Source: Rosellinia necatrix
Lineage: Eukaryota > Ascomycota > Sordariomycetes > Xylariales > Xylariaceae
Direction: 5' to 3'
DNA: 64,000 bases
NCBI GenBank assembly: GCA_021209875.1
Contig: JAGYVD010000007.1
Coordinates: forward strand, 2,852,001-2,916,000
Shown: positions 13,601-26,460 of the stretch, one piece after another
Position numbering within the stretch: the first letter of the stretch is position 1
How the letters are laid out: every line of letters begins with the position of its first letter
Program-made: the position numbers and the translations under genes
Notes under the pieces: model-generated
Databases searched by the model: none
What the model was told of the DNA's origin: nothing
What the model saw: only the letters and a program-made list of their open reading frames with translations

Positions 13601-15801
13601 TTTATATAATATTAATTGTTTAATATAAATTAATTAAACAGAATATTTATTTTTAATTTTAAATATCTTTTTTATTATATAATACATAAATATATTATTT
13701 ATTAAAAACTAGATTAACTACATGTTTTATTTATTATTAATTTTCTTTTTATTGTCGTTCAAGTTTAGCTTAAAATATTTTTTACATTTTATAAAGTGTG
13801 CTAAAAAATCATTAGGCAATAAAGAATAATTAAAAATTATTTTATACAAGTTAAAATATATGCTTTTTACACGGGCTCTTTTTTAAAATATATAATTTAT
13901 CGATTAACAGCCCGTTTTTTTATATATAAAACATTTTTTATTTATATAAGCGTTATAATTAAACTGCTTTTTAAGTTATAAAAAGTTCTATTATATGTTA
14001 AACTAGCTTAAAAGTCTGCGTATACTTTTAAATCGAAAAACTTTTATATAATTGCTTTAGTTATACCTTTAGTTAATAAAATAAACATTATTTGTTTTTT
14101 ATATAAAATATTTTATTTTGTTTTTATTTATAACTTATAAACATACTTTTAAGTTAGCAAAAAAGCTTTTGCACGTAGGTTTTTAAAATATAAAAGCTGT
14201 TGCTAATTTTAATATGCTTTAGTATGTTTATATAACAGTTATATTTAGCTAGATTTTATTTTAATAGCTTATTTTTAAAGCTTGCTATATTTTTACCAGC
14301 TTAATAATTATTAAATTTAATGCTTTATATATAGCTAGATTTAAATTGTTTTATTTTATTTATATAAAAATAATATTAATTTAATTAGCCTAATATTAGC
14401 TATAATTTATATTTATATTAAAATAAATATTTATTGTTTAATAAATTTTATTTTAAGTTTTATTTAATTTAATATTATATATATAAAAATCTTTAGCCGG
14501 ACTTTTTAATATAATTAAAAATATAACGTAATATTAGTTTTTATTATTTTAAGTTGTTAATATAAACTAATAAACAGCTGTGCTTTATTATATAATAAAT
14601 TATACGGCTTGCTGGAATAATTTTTTTCTCCTTTTTACGTTTTTTAAAAAATAACGTATTTATTAAAAAGTATATTTCTGTTTTATACGTTCTAAAAAAA
14701 AAGTAAATTAAAAAACATGTTTGTTATAATTAAGTCAGGCGTTATATATATATATAATAGTTATTTAAAAGTTTATAAAAATAATATATAATAAAATATT
14801 TATAAACTAATTAAAAATTAAGTTTATATTTTATAAATATTATATGCCTGTTTATTAAATTAAAAGTATATTTATATTTAATTATTAATTATATAAATAA
14901 TTTATTAGTTTTTTTTTAAAGTTTAAAATATACGTTAAATATTAGTTCTGGTTATAATATATTAAATAATATTTTAAGCTATAAAATGCTTATATTATTT
15001 ATATTTATATAAAACTGTTAGCTTAAAATAAATAAATTAAATGTTTATATAAGCATTAATATAAATATAAATAAAAACGTTTTAATTTGTTTAATATATA
15101 TTATTTTTATATAATTTATATAAATTTAACTGTTTATATAAAGCTGTTGTTGCTATTAAATCGTACGTTTTTTTTATTTAATATATTAAACAGTTTTTGC
15201 TGGACCAGCTTATAAAATTAATTTTATATTTTATATGTTTATAATTTAAAGTTTTTAACGTATAACTTTTATAGTAGCTAGCCGGTTATATTTAAATATT
15301 TATATTTTAAAATATAGCAGGCTATTTATATATTAAATATAATCAGGGTTATAGTTGCAACATCAGGCTTTTATTTCTAGTATTATATATTAACAGCATT
15401 TTATATAATACGTTTATTAATTCTATAGTTTGTTACAATTTTATCGTATTATTTAATATTATTATATATAATAAAAGTTCTTTTTATTATATAATTATTT
15501 TAAAATTATCGTAAAATGCGTTAAAAATAAATAAATAAATAATAAATAGTTTTATATAATTATATATTATTACTTTCTAATATTTAACTTTTGTATTATA
15601 ATTTTAAAATATAATAAAATATATAAAAATATAAATATTTAAGATTAATTTTTTAAGCTTTTATTGTATAAAAATAACTTGTTTATATAAAACAAAATTT
15701 TTAAAGTACGATATAAAAACTTGTTTAGGTTTATTAAACTTTAGGCGCGCTTCGTTTTTATTTTTACTAATTTATAGTTGCGTTTTATAATTACTAATTA
15801 A

Positions 15802-16117
15802 TATTAAATAAGCTTTATATATACGATATATATATTGTTTACGTGTAAAACAGAATACAACTTTTTATTATATAATATTTATTATATTTAATTATTTTTT
15901 TGTTTAAATAACTATTATATATAGCATTATTTCAAGTTTTATATAAGAATTCTATTAACGTACAACTTATTAAAATAACAGCGATAATACAGCTTATCTT
16001 ACGTATAAAGTATACACGCTGTATATATATATATAATATATACACTATATGCTTGTACAAAATATATGCACGTATAACAGCTGTGAATAACTATGACCAA
16101 TTGCTATAGTTCTAACA
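15802..16117 (-). repeat. LTR of the Copia-type element (5' LTR on the minus strand)
   Basis: 316 bp, same length as 8342-8657 and alignable throughout. The first bases are TATTAAATAAG against TGTTGAATAGG in the other copy, and the last are TTCTAACA in both. Substitutions are overwhelmingly transitions, consistent with RIP acting on both copies to different extents. Confidence 0.75.
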
Positions 16118-19100
16118 GTTATAATAATTTAAATATGCTTTTATTTTATAAGTTTTTAATTTAATTATATAAAGTTTTAATTTTTTTATTATATGCTGTT
16201 TATTAAAATAATACTTATTATTATATGTTATTATTAAAAATTTAGCTATTTATTTTTAAATATATATAATTTATGTTTATTTTTTAATTAATATTATATA
16301 ATAAATTGTTTATAATTATAAAAGATATTTAAGCTTAAAAAATTTGCAATGTTTTTGTTGCTTTTATAAATTGTTTTAGAACTTTTAATATTTAAGATTT
16401 TTAATATAATCTGTTATAATTTTAGTTTTTATTGTTTTTTTATTACTAGTTTTAAATATATTATTTATATATTGTTTAATACTAGTTTTTATTTGTTTAG
16501 ACTATTTTTTTTAATATTTATTAAGTTAGTAATATTTTTAATTAATTAAATATATTTAAAACAAAGTTTAGCCTGCTTAACATATAATATATTTATAATC
16601 TGTACTATAATAAATATATAAACGTATTAATTAAACTTTTATTTATATAGTTTATAAATCTATTATTAAGCTTAATTTAATTTAATATATTTTTATTATA
16701 AAATAATTAGTAAAAAACTATTAAATTAATTAAAACTTTAATTATAGTTTATAAGCGTTAATATATTTAAATTATATAAGCTATTTTTAGTTTAAAAGTT
16801 TATTTTTATTTTTAGTTGTAATATATAGTAATTTAAAAATATTATCGGCAATATTTATATATTTAAAATTATTAATTTTAATGTTTATATATATTTATTT
16901 TAATATAAAATAATATTATTTTAAAGCTTTTTTTAACAAGCTATTTATTTATATATATAATACTTTTACAGGATTATAATAATAAAATATAATATATAAA
17001 TAGATTAAATTTTAAAAGGTTTTAAATAATTTTATTTTAGCTATAATTAGTTTAAAATATATAAACTAATAATATGTTTAACGCTTGCTACAGTTATTAA
17101 TTCTATATTGTTTTATTTTATGTTTTTTATTAAATAACTCTGTTTTATGTTTTTATAAAAGTTTTATAACTTTAATATAATATAGTAATAATATATAAAA
17201 AAATCCTGTATTTTTTAAGTATTATTTTAAAGCTTTTAATTAATTTAAAAATCTAAAGTTTTTAAATGCTGCCAGCTGTTCTTTTATTGTTAATATATTT
17301 AAAGTGTTTATTTAAAAGCTTAAAAGTTTTATAAAAAATATATAATAAAGGTTTTTTAAAGATAAAAAACTTTTTTGTTAAACAATATAAAATATTATAT
17401 AAATAAATTAAATAGTTTGTTTTAATATTTAAAAAATAATAATATTATTAATAAAAGCTTTATAATAATATTTATAAAAATAAAGCAATTTATTTATAAA
17501 ACGTTAAATATATGCAGATATATTATAAAATCTTATTAAAGCTATTATTAATCGTTTTAATTTTTAAAACTTATTATTATAAATCGGTTTTAATAGTTAA
17601 AATAAATTATAAATTAATAAAAAATACGGTTATATTTATTATAATTAGATTTTTTTTTTTAATTAATACGATAATTATAAATTATAATAATAATAAATAG
17701 TTGTTTAAAACGGCGATTTTATTTAAAACTTTTAAATTAATTATTAAACGTAAATATAGTTTTTTTTTATGTATAAGCTATATAATAAAAGTTAGGTGTA
17801 TAAATAAAAAAACTGTTAATTTATTTTATTTTATTTTATTTATAAAGTTTATTAAATATTATATTAATTGTTTTTAATTATATATATTAAAAGGATATAA
17901 TCGAAAGTTTAGTTTTATTTGTTGTTAATTATTTATTAAAAGGATTTTTATTTGTTTTTTTTAATATATTAATAATATTTTAGTTTTTTAAATATTAAAT
18001 ATTTTTTTAATAATTTAAAGATTTTTAATGCTGTAATATTTTTTTTTATGTTAATAGACTGTTTATCTAAGGCTTTAATTTTATCTGTTTTATTAGGCTT
18101 TTTTATATTTAATATTAATAGAATTTCTTAGATTTTAAGCTTTAAAGCTTTGTTTAGCTATTTGCTAGCTTTTATTACAAGCGTGTTAGTTGTGTTAATC
18201 TTACCTGTTGTGTTTATTATATCGAAAACTTTATTAAAAAAAAAGCTTTTTAAAAAATTTTTATATTGTTTTAATATATTAATTATTTTAGCGATTGCGT
18301 TAGTTTTTATTATAGTTAAGTTTAAATATTAAATTATGTTGCGATTTTAATATATATTAACAGTAATAGCTGTAATAATAAGGGTTATTAATACAAGGTT
18401 TACTAATAAATATATATTTAATAATTTAAATTTATTAAAATATATATTTTATTTTTAAATATAAAATGCTAAAATTAATAGTTAATATAATATTATAAAA
18501 CGCGTTAAATAATAAACTAGTGTTAAACAGTAGTAGATTAATTATATTTATAGTTTTAGCTGCTGTTAAGCTTATAGCTATTATTATAGCTTTTAAAAAA
18601 ATTTTATATATTTTTAATACTTTTTTTTAATATAATTGTTTTTAAATTATATTTATTTAAATATTTTTAAAAATAGTTTTAGTTTTAAAAATAGATTAGT
18701 TATTATTATGTTTATAAAAGTTATAAATTTAATTAAAACTATTATATTATTTTTTATAATAGCTTAAATATAAAGTTTTTATTTTTTAATAATAGTTTAT
18801 ATTTAGCTGGTATTAATATTAATGTTTTAAGCGCTAAAATAACTTTTTATGCTAAAATTATTTTATAAACGTCTAAGTTTGCTTTAAAAATATTTAAAAA
18901 ATATTTTAAAATTTTTAATATTTATAAAAATAACCGTGTTTAAATTATAATCGATTAATATTTTATAAATATTTAAAAGTTATTTTTAATAATATTTTAA
19001 TATTGTTTTTTTTTTATAACTTAAGCTGTATTAATAAATTTTAATAATTATAAAATTTTATAATTATTATTGTTTAATATATAAAATTTTAGTATAGCTT

Positions 19101-22100
19101 TTATTTATATTTAATTTAATTATTTCTAACTTTTTATATCTGGCCTGTTTATTTTTAAAAATATGTTTAAATTTACTTAATAATTGTTTTATTATTATTA
19201 AATAAATGCAGCTTATATTTAAGCTTATAATAATATTTTTACTATTAGTAGATTTTTAAATAATAATTTTAAAATATAAAAATTATTGTTTTTATTTCTG
19301 CTTTTTAAAGTTATATATTTTATTAAATATTTTTAAATAAATAATATAATTAATTTATTATTTAGTTTAGAATTTATAATTTTATTTATCGCGGTATTTT
19401 TAACTAGTTTTCTAAAAAATAATAATTTTTATATAATTTTTAATATAATATTAAAACGATTATATTTATATAAATATTAAAACAATATATTACGCGATAT
19501 AAACAATATATTATATCGTTTATAAATATGTTTAATTAAAAATAACACGTTTTAAATATATTTAGCTAAACGTTTAATATAATATATAACATATTAACTT
19601 TAGTTATACGCTAAATTAAATATTCAATCGTAATATTTATATAATTAACTATAATTAATTATAATAAACGTTTTATTATTATTTAATTTAAAGTTAAACA
19701 AAGTATAAAACAATGTTACGTTTAATATAAACAAGTTTAATTTAACTGTATTAACGTGTTTTTTTTAGTAGCAATTATATTTATTTTTGTGTTTATTTTA
19801 GCCGTTTTTTTTTTTGTTATTTTTTTTTTTTTATTTAAGCTTACGGCTTTTTTTTGTTTTTATTATATTATTTTTTTTGTTTTTGTTTTAATCTATGTTT
19901 TTTAACGCTTATTTTTTAATTATTAGATTTTTGTTATAGTTTTAATTATTTTTTTAATTTATAAATATTTGTTTTTTACTGCTGTTATTAATAAAAGCTT
20001 TATTTTAGCGATTTAGGTTATATATTTAGCTAAAGTATTTTTTATATTAGGCGTTAATAAATATTATTTAATTTTAAAGTTTATGCTAGTTTATATTATA
20101 ATTATAATATTATATTAATTTCTATTATTAACGTTTAAAGTTTTTATAGTTTAAATATATTTTAGTTTTTTTATATAAACGTAATAAAAATAATATTTTG
20201 CTATATAATATTTTTTAACGATAATTTAATTTAAATAAAATATTTTGTTGCTATAATAAATTATATATTAAATTAAATAGTTATTTTATTTAAAATAACG
20301 TTTAATTTTTATGTTTTAAACTTAAGTTATTAATTAATAATTAGTTTATTATTTTATTATAAAACTGCTGGTTTTTTAATAATGTTTAAAATATAATCAA
20401 GATCTGTTAAATATTCTGTTCTACTATTTTTAAATTTTTAAAAAACAAATTAATTTTTTTATAAAATAAAATATATTAATAAAAATAAGCTTATTTTTAT
20501 TAGCTACTATTTTTATATTGTTTTTATTTTTTTATCCAGGTTAAACTAACTAATATTAGCTTATTTTATGCGATTATTATATAATAAAAAAATAAAACTA
20601 TTAAGCGTTTAATATTTTTTTTTTTAATTTTTTTGTTTATATTTATAATTATTTTTATTATTCCAACTTTTTTAATTAAAAGGTTTTTATAAAAGTCCTT
20701 TTTTTTTACTGCTTTTTTTATTATTTATATTTAAACTATTTAAATCGCTGGGATTATTATTTTATAAAAGTAGTTTTAATAAGTTTTTATTATTTATTAA
20801 ATATTATAGTCTTAAAAGTATTATAATAAAAAGTGTTGCAAATATATGTTTAAACTAATATAAAGTAGGGAACTTTATATATTATTATGCTGTTTTAATA
20901 AGCAAGGCTTTTATTAACAGGTATACGGCTTATATTTTAAAATAAATTATTAAAGTAATAAGTATTAGCGTTATTATTAAAACTTATACTAGTTTTATTA
21001 AAAGCACCGGGATAAACGATTTAAGTAACAGTTTTAGTGTTAATATAGCTACAGTAAAGTATTAATAAACAAAGTGTTAAAATTAAACAAGCGGTGCTGT
21101 TATATATTTAGTTATATTTAATACAGTTTTAAATAACTGATTAGCAGCGCGATAAAATATTTTAAAAGCAGAAGTTTTTATATTAGCCGGTATTCTAGCG
21201 TTATTTAATTATTATATTAATTAATTAATTATTTTTGCTGCTTTAATATTTTTAGTATATTTTTTGTTTTAATTATATTATTTTTAATTTATTGTATTAA
21301 TTTCATAAAAAGTTTATAGCTAAAATAAATAATTTAAAAGTTTGTTTATTTAGTTTAAATTTTAATTTTTAATTTTATAGTTTAAATTATTATTATTACA
21401 ATAATTTATTTATATTTTTAATAATATAGTTTTTAAAACTATTTATTTTTTTTAAAAAGTTAAAAACTGTTATAATTATTAAACGTTATTTTTTTAGTTT
21501 TAAACTAAGCAATAATTTTAAAGTTTTTATTAAATTTTTATTAATTTCATATTGTTTTTAAATAAATTTAAAATATAAACCTAAAATTTTTATTATTATT
21601 TAATTTAAATTTGTTGTTAAACTTTTTTAAACTATATTTTTTTTTAATATAAAATATTTAATATTTATAGTTTTAGTTTTTAATTTTACACAAAGCAAAA
21701 AATATTAGTTTAATAAACTTAAGTTTTGCTAGCAAAAGTTAGCGTTTTTTTATATTATTTTAAAATTAATAGTTTAAATTAAACTATTTTAAAGCTAGGA
21801 ATTTTTTAGCTTTTATAAGCTTTAAAGTTAAGTTTTTAATTATTAAAACTTTTTAAATTTTTAAATGTTAAAAATTCTAGGTTGGTTTTATGTTTTAATA
21901 TATTAATAATTATTAAGTTTATATAAATTAATAATTAAAATTTATATTAATATTAATAATAAAATAAATATATATAAGTTGTATAATTTTTATAATTAAA
22001 TTAGCAAATATTATTAATTGTTTTATAAATTTATATTTATATATACGTTTTAAAATAAAATTAAATTTTAAAATTAAAAATAAAATAAAAATATAATTAA

Positions 22101-22654
22101 ATAGTATTAAAGATCTACGTGCTTATTAAAAACCTAACGCAGGTTTTTAAAAAGTAAACCTGGTATTAATTACAAGTTATAATTTTACTATTTAAATATA
22201 ATATTAATTAAAGTTTAAAAAATAGCTAATTATAATATTATAATTATTAAATATTTAGTATTAAAATAATTAAAGTTTAAAAAAACAATAGATTATTTTA
22301 ATATGTTAATAGCTAAATATAATAATATATAAACAGCTAATAAAGCTGTTTAAAATATAATATAAAGTTAGATTTAACTGCTAATAAATTAGTCGACTAG
22401 CTAGCTAACGCGGGATATATTAAATCGTTAGTTATTAAATTTATAAATTAAATAAACATTAATAAATTTTGCTAGTAATAATTAAACTTAAAACCTAGTA
22501 ATTTTATTTTTTTTATAAACAGCGCTGCTTAAAATATAAAAAAAAGCTATGTTAAAAATTAAATATACGTAAACATTAAAAAATTAAACGTATTTTATCT
22601 ACCGACATAAAAAAAAGACTAAAATATAAAGTTATATAATTATAAAACTTACTA
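16118..22654. repeat. AT-rich RIP-degraded repeat block
   Basis: 6.5 kb of A/T-dominated sequence with no credible gene. Short open frames at 17512-17700 and 18150-18332 translate to I/L/F/K/Y-rich strings expected from base composition alone. A slightly GC-richer stretch lies at about 20860-21190. No transposon family could be named. Confidence 0.65.
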
Positions 22655-22845
22655 CATTATTTAATATAGTTTATTAAAAGTAGTATAATATTAAGTTTAT
22701 AAAAATGTAATATAGAATTAAAAAAAGAAGGGCTTTTAGTTCTGCAGGGACTAAAAGCTTTAGGCTAGTACTTTATTTAATCTATATAATCTTTATCTAG
22801 CTAGCTGCGCTAGCTAGATAAGGAGCCCCTTTTTTCTGACTGTGT
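22655..22845 (-). repeat. Hairpin island B (RIP-mutated copy)
   Basis: Inverted relative to island A and alignable over about 190 bp. The inner fold-back at 22793-22821 is still a perfect 13-bp stem with a 3-nt loop. The second fold-back (about 22731-22759) is degraded by transitions. The shared GATTAGATAAGG core has become GATTAAATAAAG. The end ACACAGTCAG corresponds to ACACCGTCAGG of island A. Confidence 0.55.
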
Positions 22846-23162
22846 TAAAAGCTTAGCTTATTTAAGCAATTATTATAAAAAAAACTTTAAATAGCTTTTG
22901 TTTAAGCTTTTTAGCTTTATTTGTTTTTTTTAATTTTTAATAAAAAATAATAACGCTAATTATAAATATAATCTAAGCTGTTTTAATAATTTTTATTTAA
23001 TTTATATATATATATATTTTATAACTATTATATTATTTATTTTTTTATATTTATATAATATTTATAAACAACATATATTATTTTTTCATGTTTTAATTAA
23101 AGTTTTTTAATATTAATAAATATTATAACTTTTTTATTATATATATATATATTTATTTTATG

Positions 23163-23417
23163 TTAGAGTAGGCAAGGGGTGCCAGGCTTGGCACCACCAG
23201 TTGCCCCACTGTAAGATTAGATAAGGTGGCCCAGGCCACCTGGGCTAGCCCACTTGGGCTAGGCCCACCCACCTACCTGTACTAGTAGGTGGAATTCTAG
23301 GACTGCACCTAGAATTCCACCATCTTCATCACAACATACATACAACACCACAATACAGACCAGCATACAGCAAAATACAGCTATTTACAGCCTCATACCC
23401 CTGACCAGACTTATCAT
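23163..23417 (+). repeat. Hairpin island C (GC-rich, related to A and B)
   Basis: An abruptly GC-rich island of about 255 bp. Fold-backs include GGTGCCA/TGGCACC near 23179-23196, GGTGGCC/GGCCACC at 23225-23240, CCACCTAC/GTAGGTGG near 23268-23291, and a 14-bp perfect stem with a 6-nt loop at 23288-23321. It shares with island A the core ACTGT...GATTAGATAAGG (23208-23226), a CATC-TTCATCACAAC-like tail after the last hairpin, a left end with AAGGGGT and a right end with ACCCCT. The stem sequences themselves differ from A. No coding potential. Confidence 0.55.
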
Positions 23418-24611
23418 TTTATATATTTGTTTATGTTTATAATTAAATAAATTATTTTATTTATTTTTTAAAAGCTGTTTATAAGCTTTTTTTTAACAGA
23501 TAGTTTAAAAAGCTGTTTTTTTATTTTTATATATAATAACCTGTATTTTTTAGTAATATTTTTATTAATAGTTGTATAATATTTATATTTTTAATTAATT
23601 AAAACTTTTAAAATTATATTTTTTTATAAATATATTAATTATAAAAAGCAAGCTGTTTATAAACTATTTAATAATAGCTATTTTTTTTTAAGTTAATATT
23701 AACTTTTAAAAGCGTTTTTTTTTTAAAAATTATTTATTTTTTAACCTTTTTTTATTGCTTAAGCCTAGCTTTTTTTTTATTTTTATATTATTTATGCAAA
23801 TATTTAGCCTGCCCGCTAGCTTTATAAAGCATAACTTAATAAAATAACCTGGTTTTTTATATCGCAAGCAGTTTTTTTTTAATTTTTAGCAGCGTTTTTT
23901 TTTTTTTATAGCTTAAACAGCTTAAACTTTATTTAAAAAGTTTTATTAAACAGTAGGTTTAAAAAAAACAATTTTAATTATTTTAAAAAAATTTAAAATT
24001 TATTATTAAACTTTTATAAGTTATGCTATATTTATAAGTATTTTAAACGTTATTTTTAATATAATAATCTAATAGTTTTTTAGCTTGTTTATTATTTTTA
24101 AAATTTAATTAAAATAATTTTAATAATTATTAAATAATTATATATTTATAAAAGCTTTTTAAGCTTATTATTTATAACTTTTAAAAAATAATAATTTAAT
24201 ATTATTTGTTTAGTTTATTTTATTTAATTTTAATAATAACTGTTTAAATTAAAAAAAACATAAAAAATATTAATTAATTTTTAATAAAATATATATAGCT
24301 TATAAATAAAAATATAATTTTATTTAAATTATTATAAATATTTTTAATATATTATAAAAATACTTTTAAATTAACTTTTATATTAAAGCTGCTTATAATA
24401 TAAAATAATTTAATAATAATTTATATATTATTTAACAGAAGTATAGATCGATCTATAAAAAGATTTATTAATTATTAAAAGCGTGGTAATATTTTAGGAA
24501 TATTTAATATAAATAATTAAATTTATTAAAAAACTTTTATTTAATATAGTAAGCCACAGGTATTTATATATATTAATTATATAGTAAAAACGATCTTAAA
24601 AGTTGTTCTTG
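23418..24611. repeat. AT-rich RIP-degraded sequence
   Basis: AT-dominated, no gene seen. It separates hairpin islands C and D. Confidence 0.6.
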
Positions 24612-24740
24612 TTTTAAGCGCGTAACGCGTGCAAGTGCAGCATTAGAACTGCACTTTATATATATGCATCTTCTGCTTAAAAGATCCCTAAAATAAGGAT
24701 TCCTGGCTTAATTGCCAAGCCGTTCCACACTACTATCACA
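24612..24740. repeat. Hairpin island D
   Basis: A GC-richer patch. An outer stem TTTTAAGC (24612-24619) / GCTTAAAA (24675-24682) encloses an inner fold-back AAGTGCAG/CTGCACTT (24633-24656). Next to it lies a further GGCTT/AAGCC pair (24705-24721). The layout resembles islands A and C (nested stems, then a tail with CTATCACA), but I find no shared core, so family membership is uncertain. Confidence 0.4.
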
Positions 24741-26460
24741 TATTATTTTTAAGCTGCTCATAAATATTATATTATTTTAATTTATTATTACTTATAAATT
24801 TTTATTTATTTATAGTTTATATAATATAAACTTTTTTATATAGCTTATTTAAAATAGTTTTTATAAATTTTTAAGCTAAACTAAAAGTTTATATTTAAAC
24901 TTTTATAACTAAGTTTAAAAAACTTAGCATAATTTAATAAATAAATATAAAAATAATATTAAAAATTAATATATTAACTATTTAAAAATTATTTTTAAGC
25001 TGCTTATATATAATTTTAATTTATTTTTATTAATAAAACGTTATTTTTTATTTTAAATATGTTAAATTATTATTATTATATTTTATAGCTTATATTAAAA
25101 TAGATTTTATTTAATTGTTTAAAAATAGCTTTTAAAAAACTTTTAATTAGCTTGCTATAAATTTATTAAAAGCTTTAAAAAACTAGAAAATATATAATAA
25201 ACTATGCTTAAAAATATATTTATTAAAATAATAAATAAAACTTATTTTTTAACTAAACAACAAAAGTTATAAACAATATATATATAGCTTATAAAACATA
25301 GTTTTATAAAGCTGGTTAATTTTAATTGTACTAGTCCAGGTTTAATAGTTAGTTTACAAGCTATTTAGCAATTGTTCGGAATAAAAATGTATAACAGTTT
25401 ACCTATATCAGCCTGTGCGCCGATACTTTTTTATAGGCACTGCCTATGACATTATAATTAATTTTATTTAATTTTTATTATTTTCTTTATTTTATAAACT
25501 GTTTTAAAGCTTTTTAATTATTAATAAAACAAAAACTATAATATTTATTAATATTAATTATTTTAATATATTAAAAAACTATTTTTAATATAAAAATAAC
25601 AAGTAATTAATTAGCTTTAATATTTAATTAGTTTTATAAGCCCGCTGTAGTTATAAATATATTATATATTTATTTAAAGCTATTTTTTTTATGTATTAAC
25701 AAAAAAAATTAAAAAGCTTGTAAAAAATGTTAGATATGTTTATTTAAAATATTTTAATATATTTTACTACGTTAAAAAACTAAAACATATATAAATAAGT
25801 TTATTTAATATATTATAAAATATTTAATTAAAAATAACTAAAAAAATGTTTAGCACGCGTTTATTATAATAATAATTATTAATTTAGCCAGAAAAAAATA
25901 ATATTTTAAAACTATAACTTTATATTTAAAATATTAAAAATATTATAAATAAAAACATATTTTAAAATAAACAAAAGCTTTTTAAACTATTTATAATAAA
26001 AATCCGACGTTTTAAAATCTAATATAATTTAAATTAAACATATATTAATTAAAACTTTTGCTTAATATATATAATATTTTATATTAAAACTAAATATAAC
26101 TAAAAACTTATTTTTTTTAAAAATCTGATTTTTACTTATAAAACTATATATAATTAATATATTAATAATTTATTTAAAAATATATTAGCATATATTTTAA
26201 GTTTTTTTTTTTTTATAAAAGTTTTTATAAGTTAAGCTATAATTAAAAAACGTTATAACTAAATATTAAAATAATATTATAAAATATAAAAATACTAAAA
26301 TAAATAAAAAAATGTTAATAATATTAATTAAATAAAAATTATATGTATTATATATATAAAACTTTAGTTTAAACTTAGTATAAAACTTTAAAATAGCTTT
26401 TAAAACTTTTTATAAAAAACATAAACAGTTTAAAATAAATAAAAATATTAAATATATATA
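24741..26460. repeat. AT-rich RIP-degraded sequence with one GC-richer patch
   Basis: AT-dominated. A patch at about 25325-25455 is less mutated and contains a near-perfect palindrome at 25433-25447 (7-bp arms ATAGGCA/TGCCTAT around one base). It may be the end of a small transposon; no partner copy was seen. The AT-rich block stops abruptly at about 26460-26480. Confidence 0.55.
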
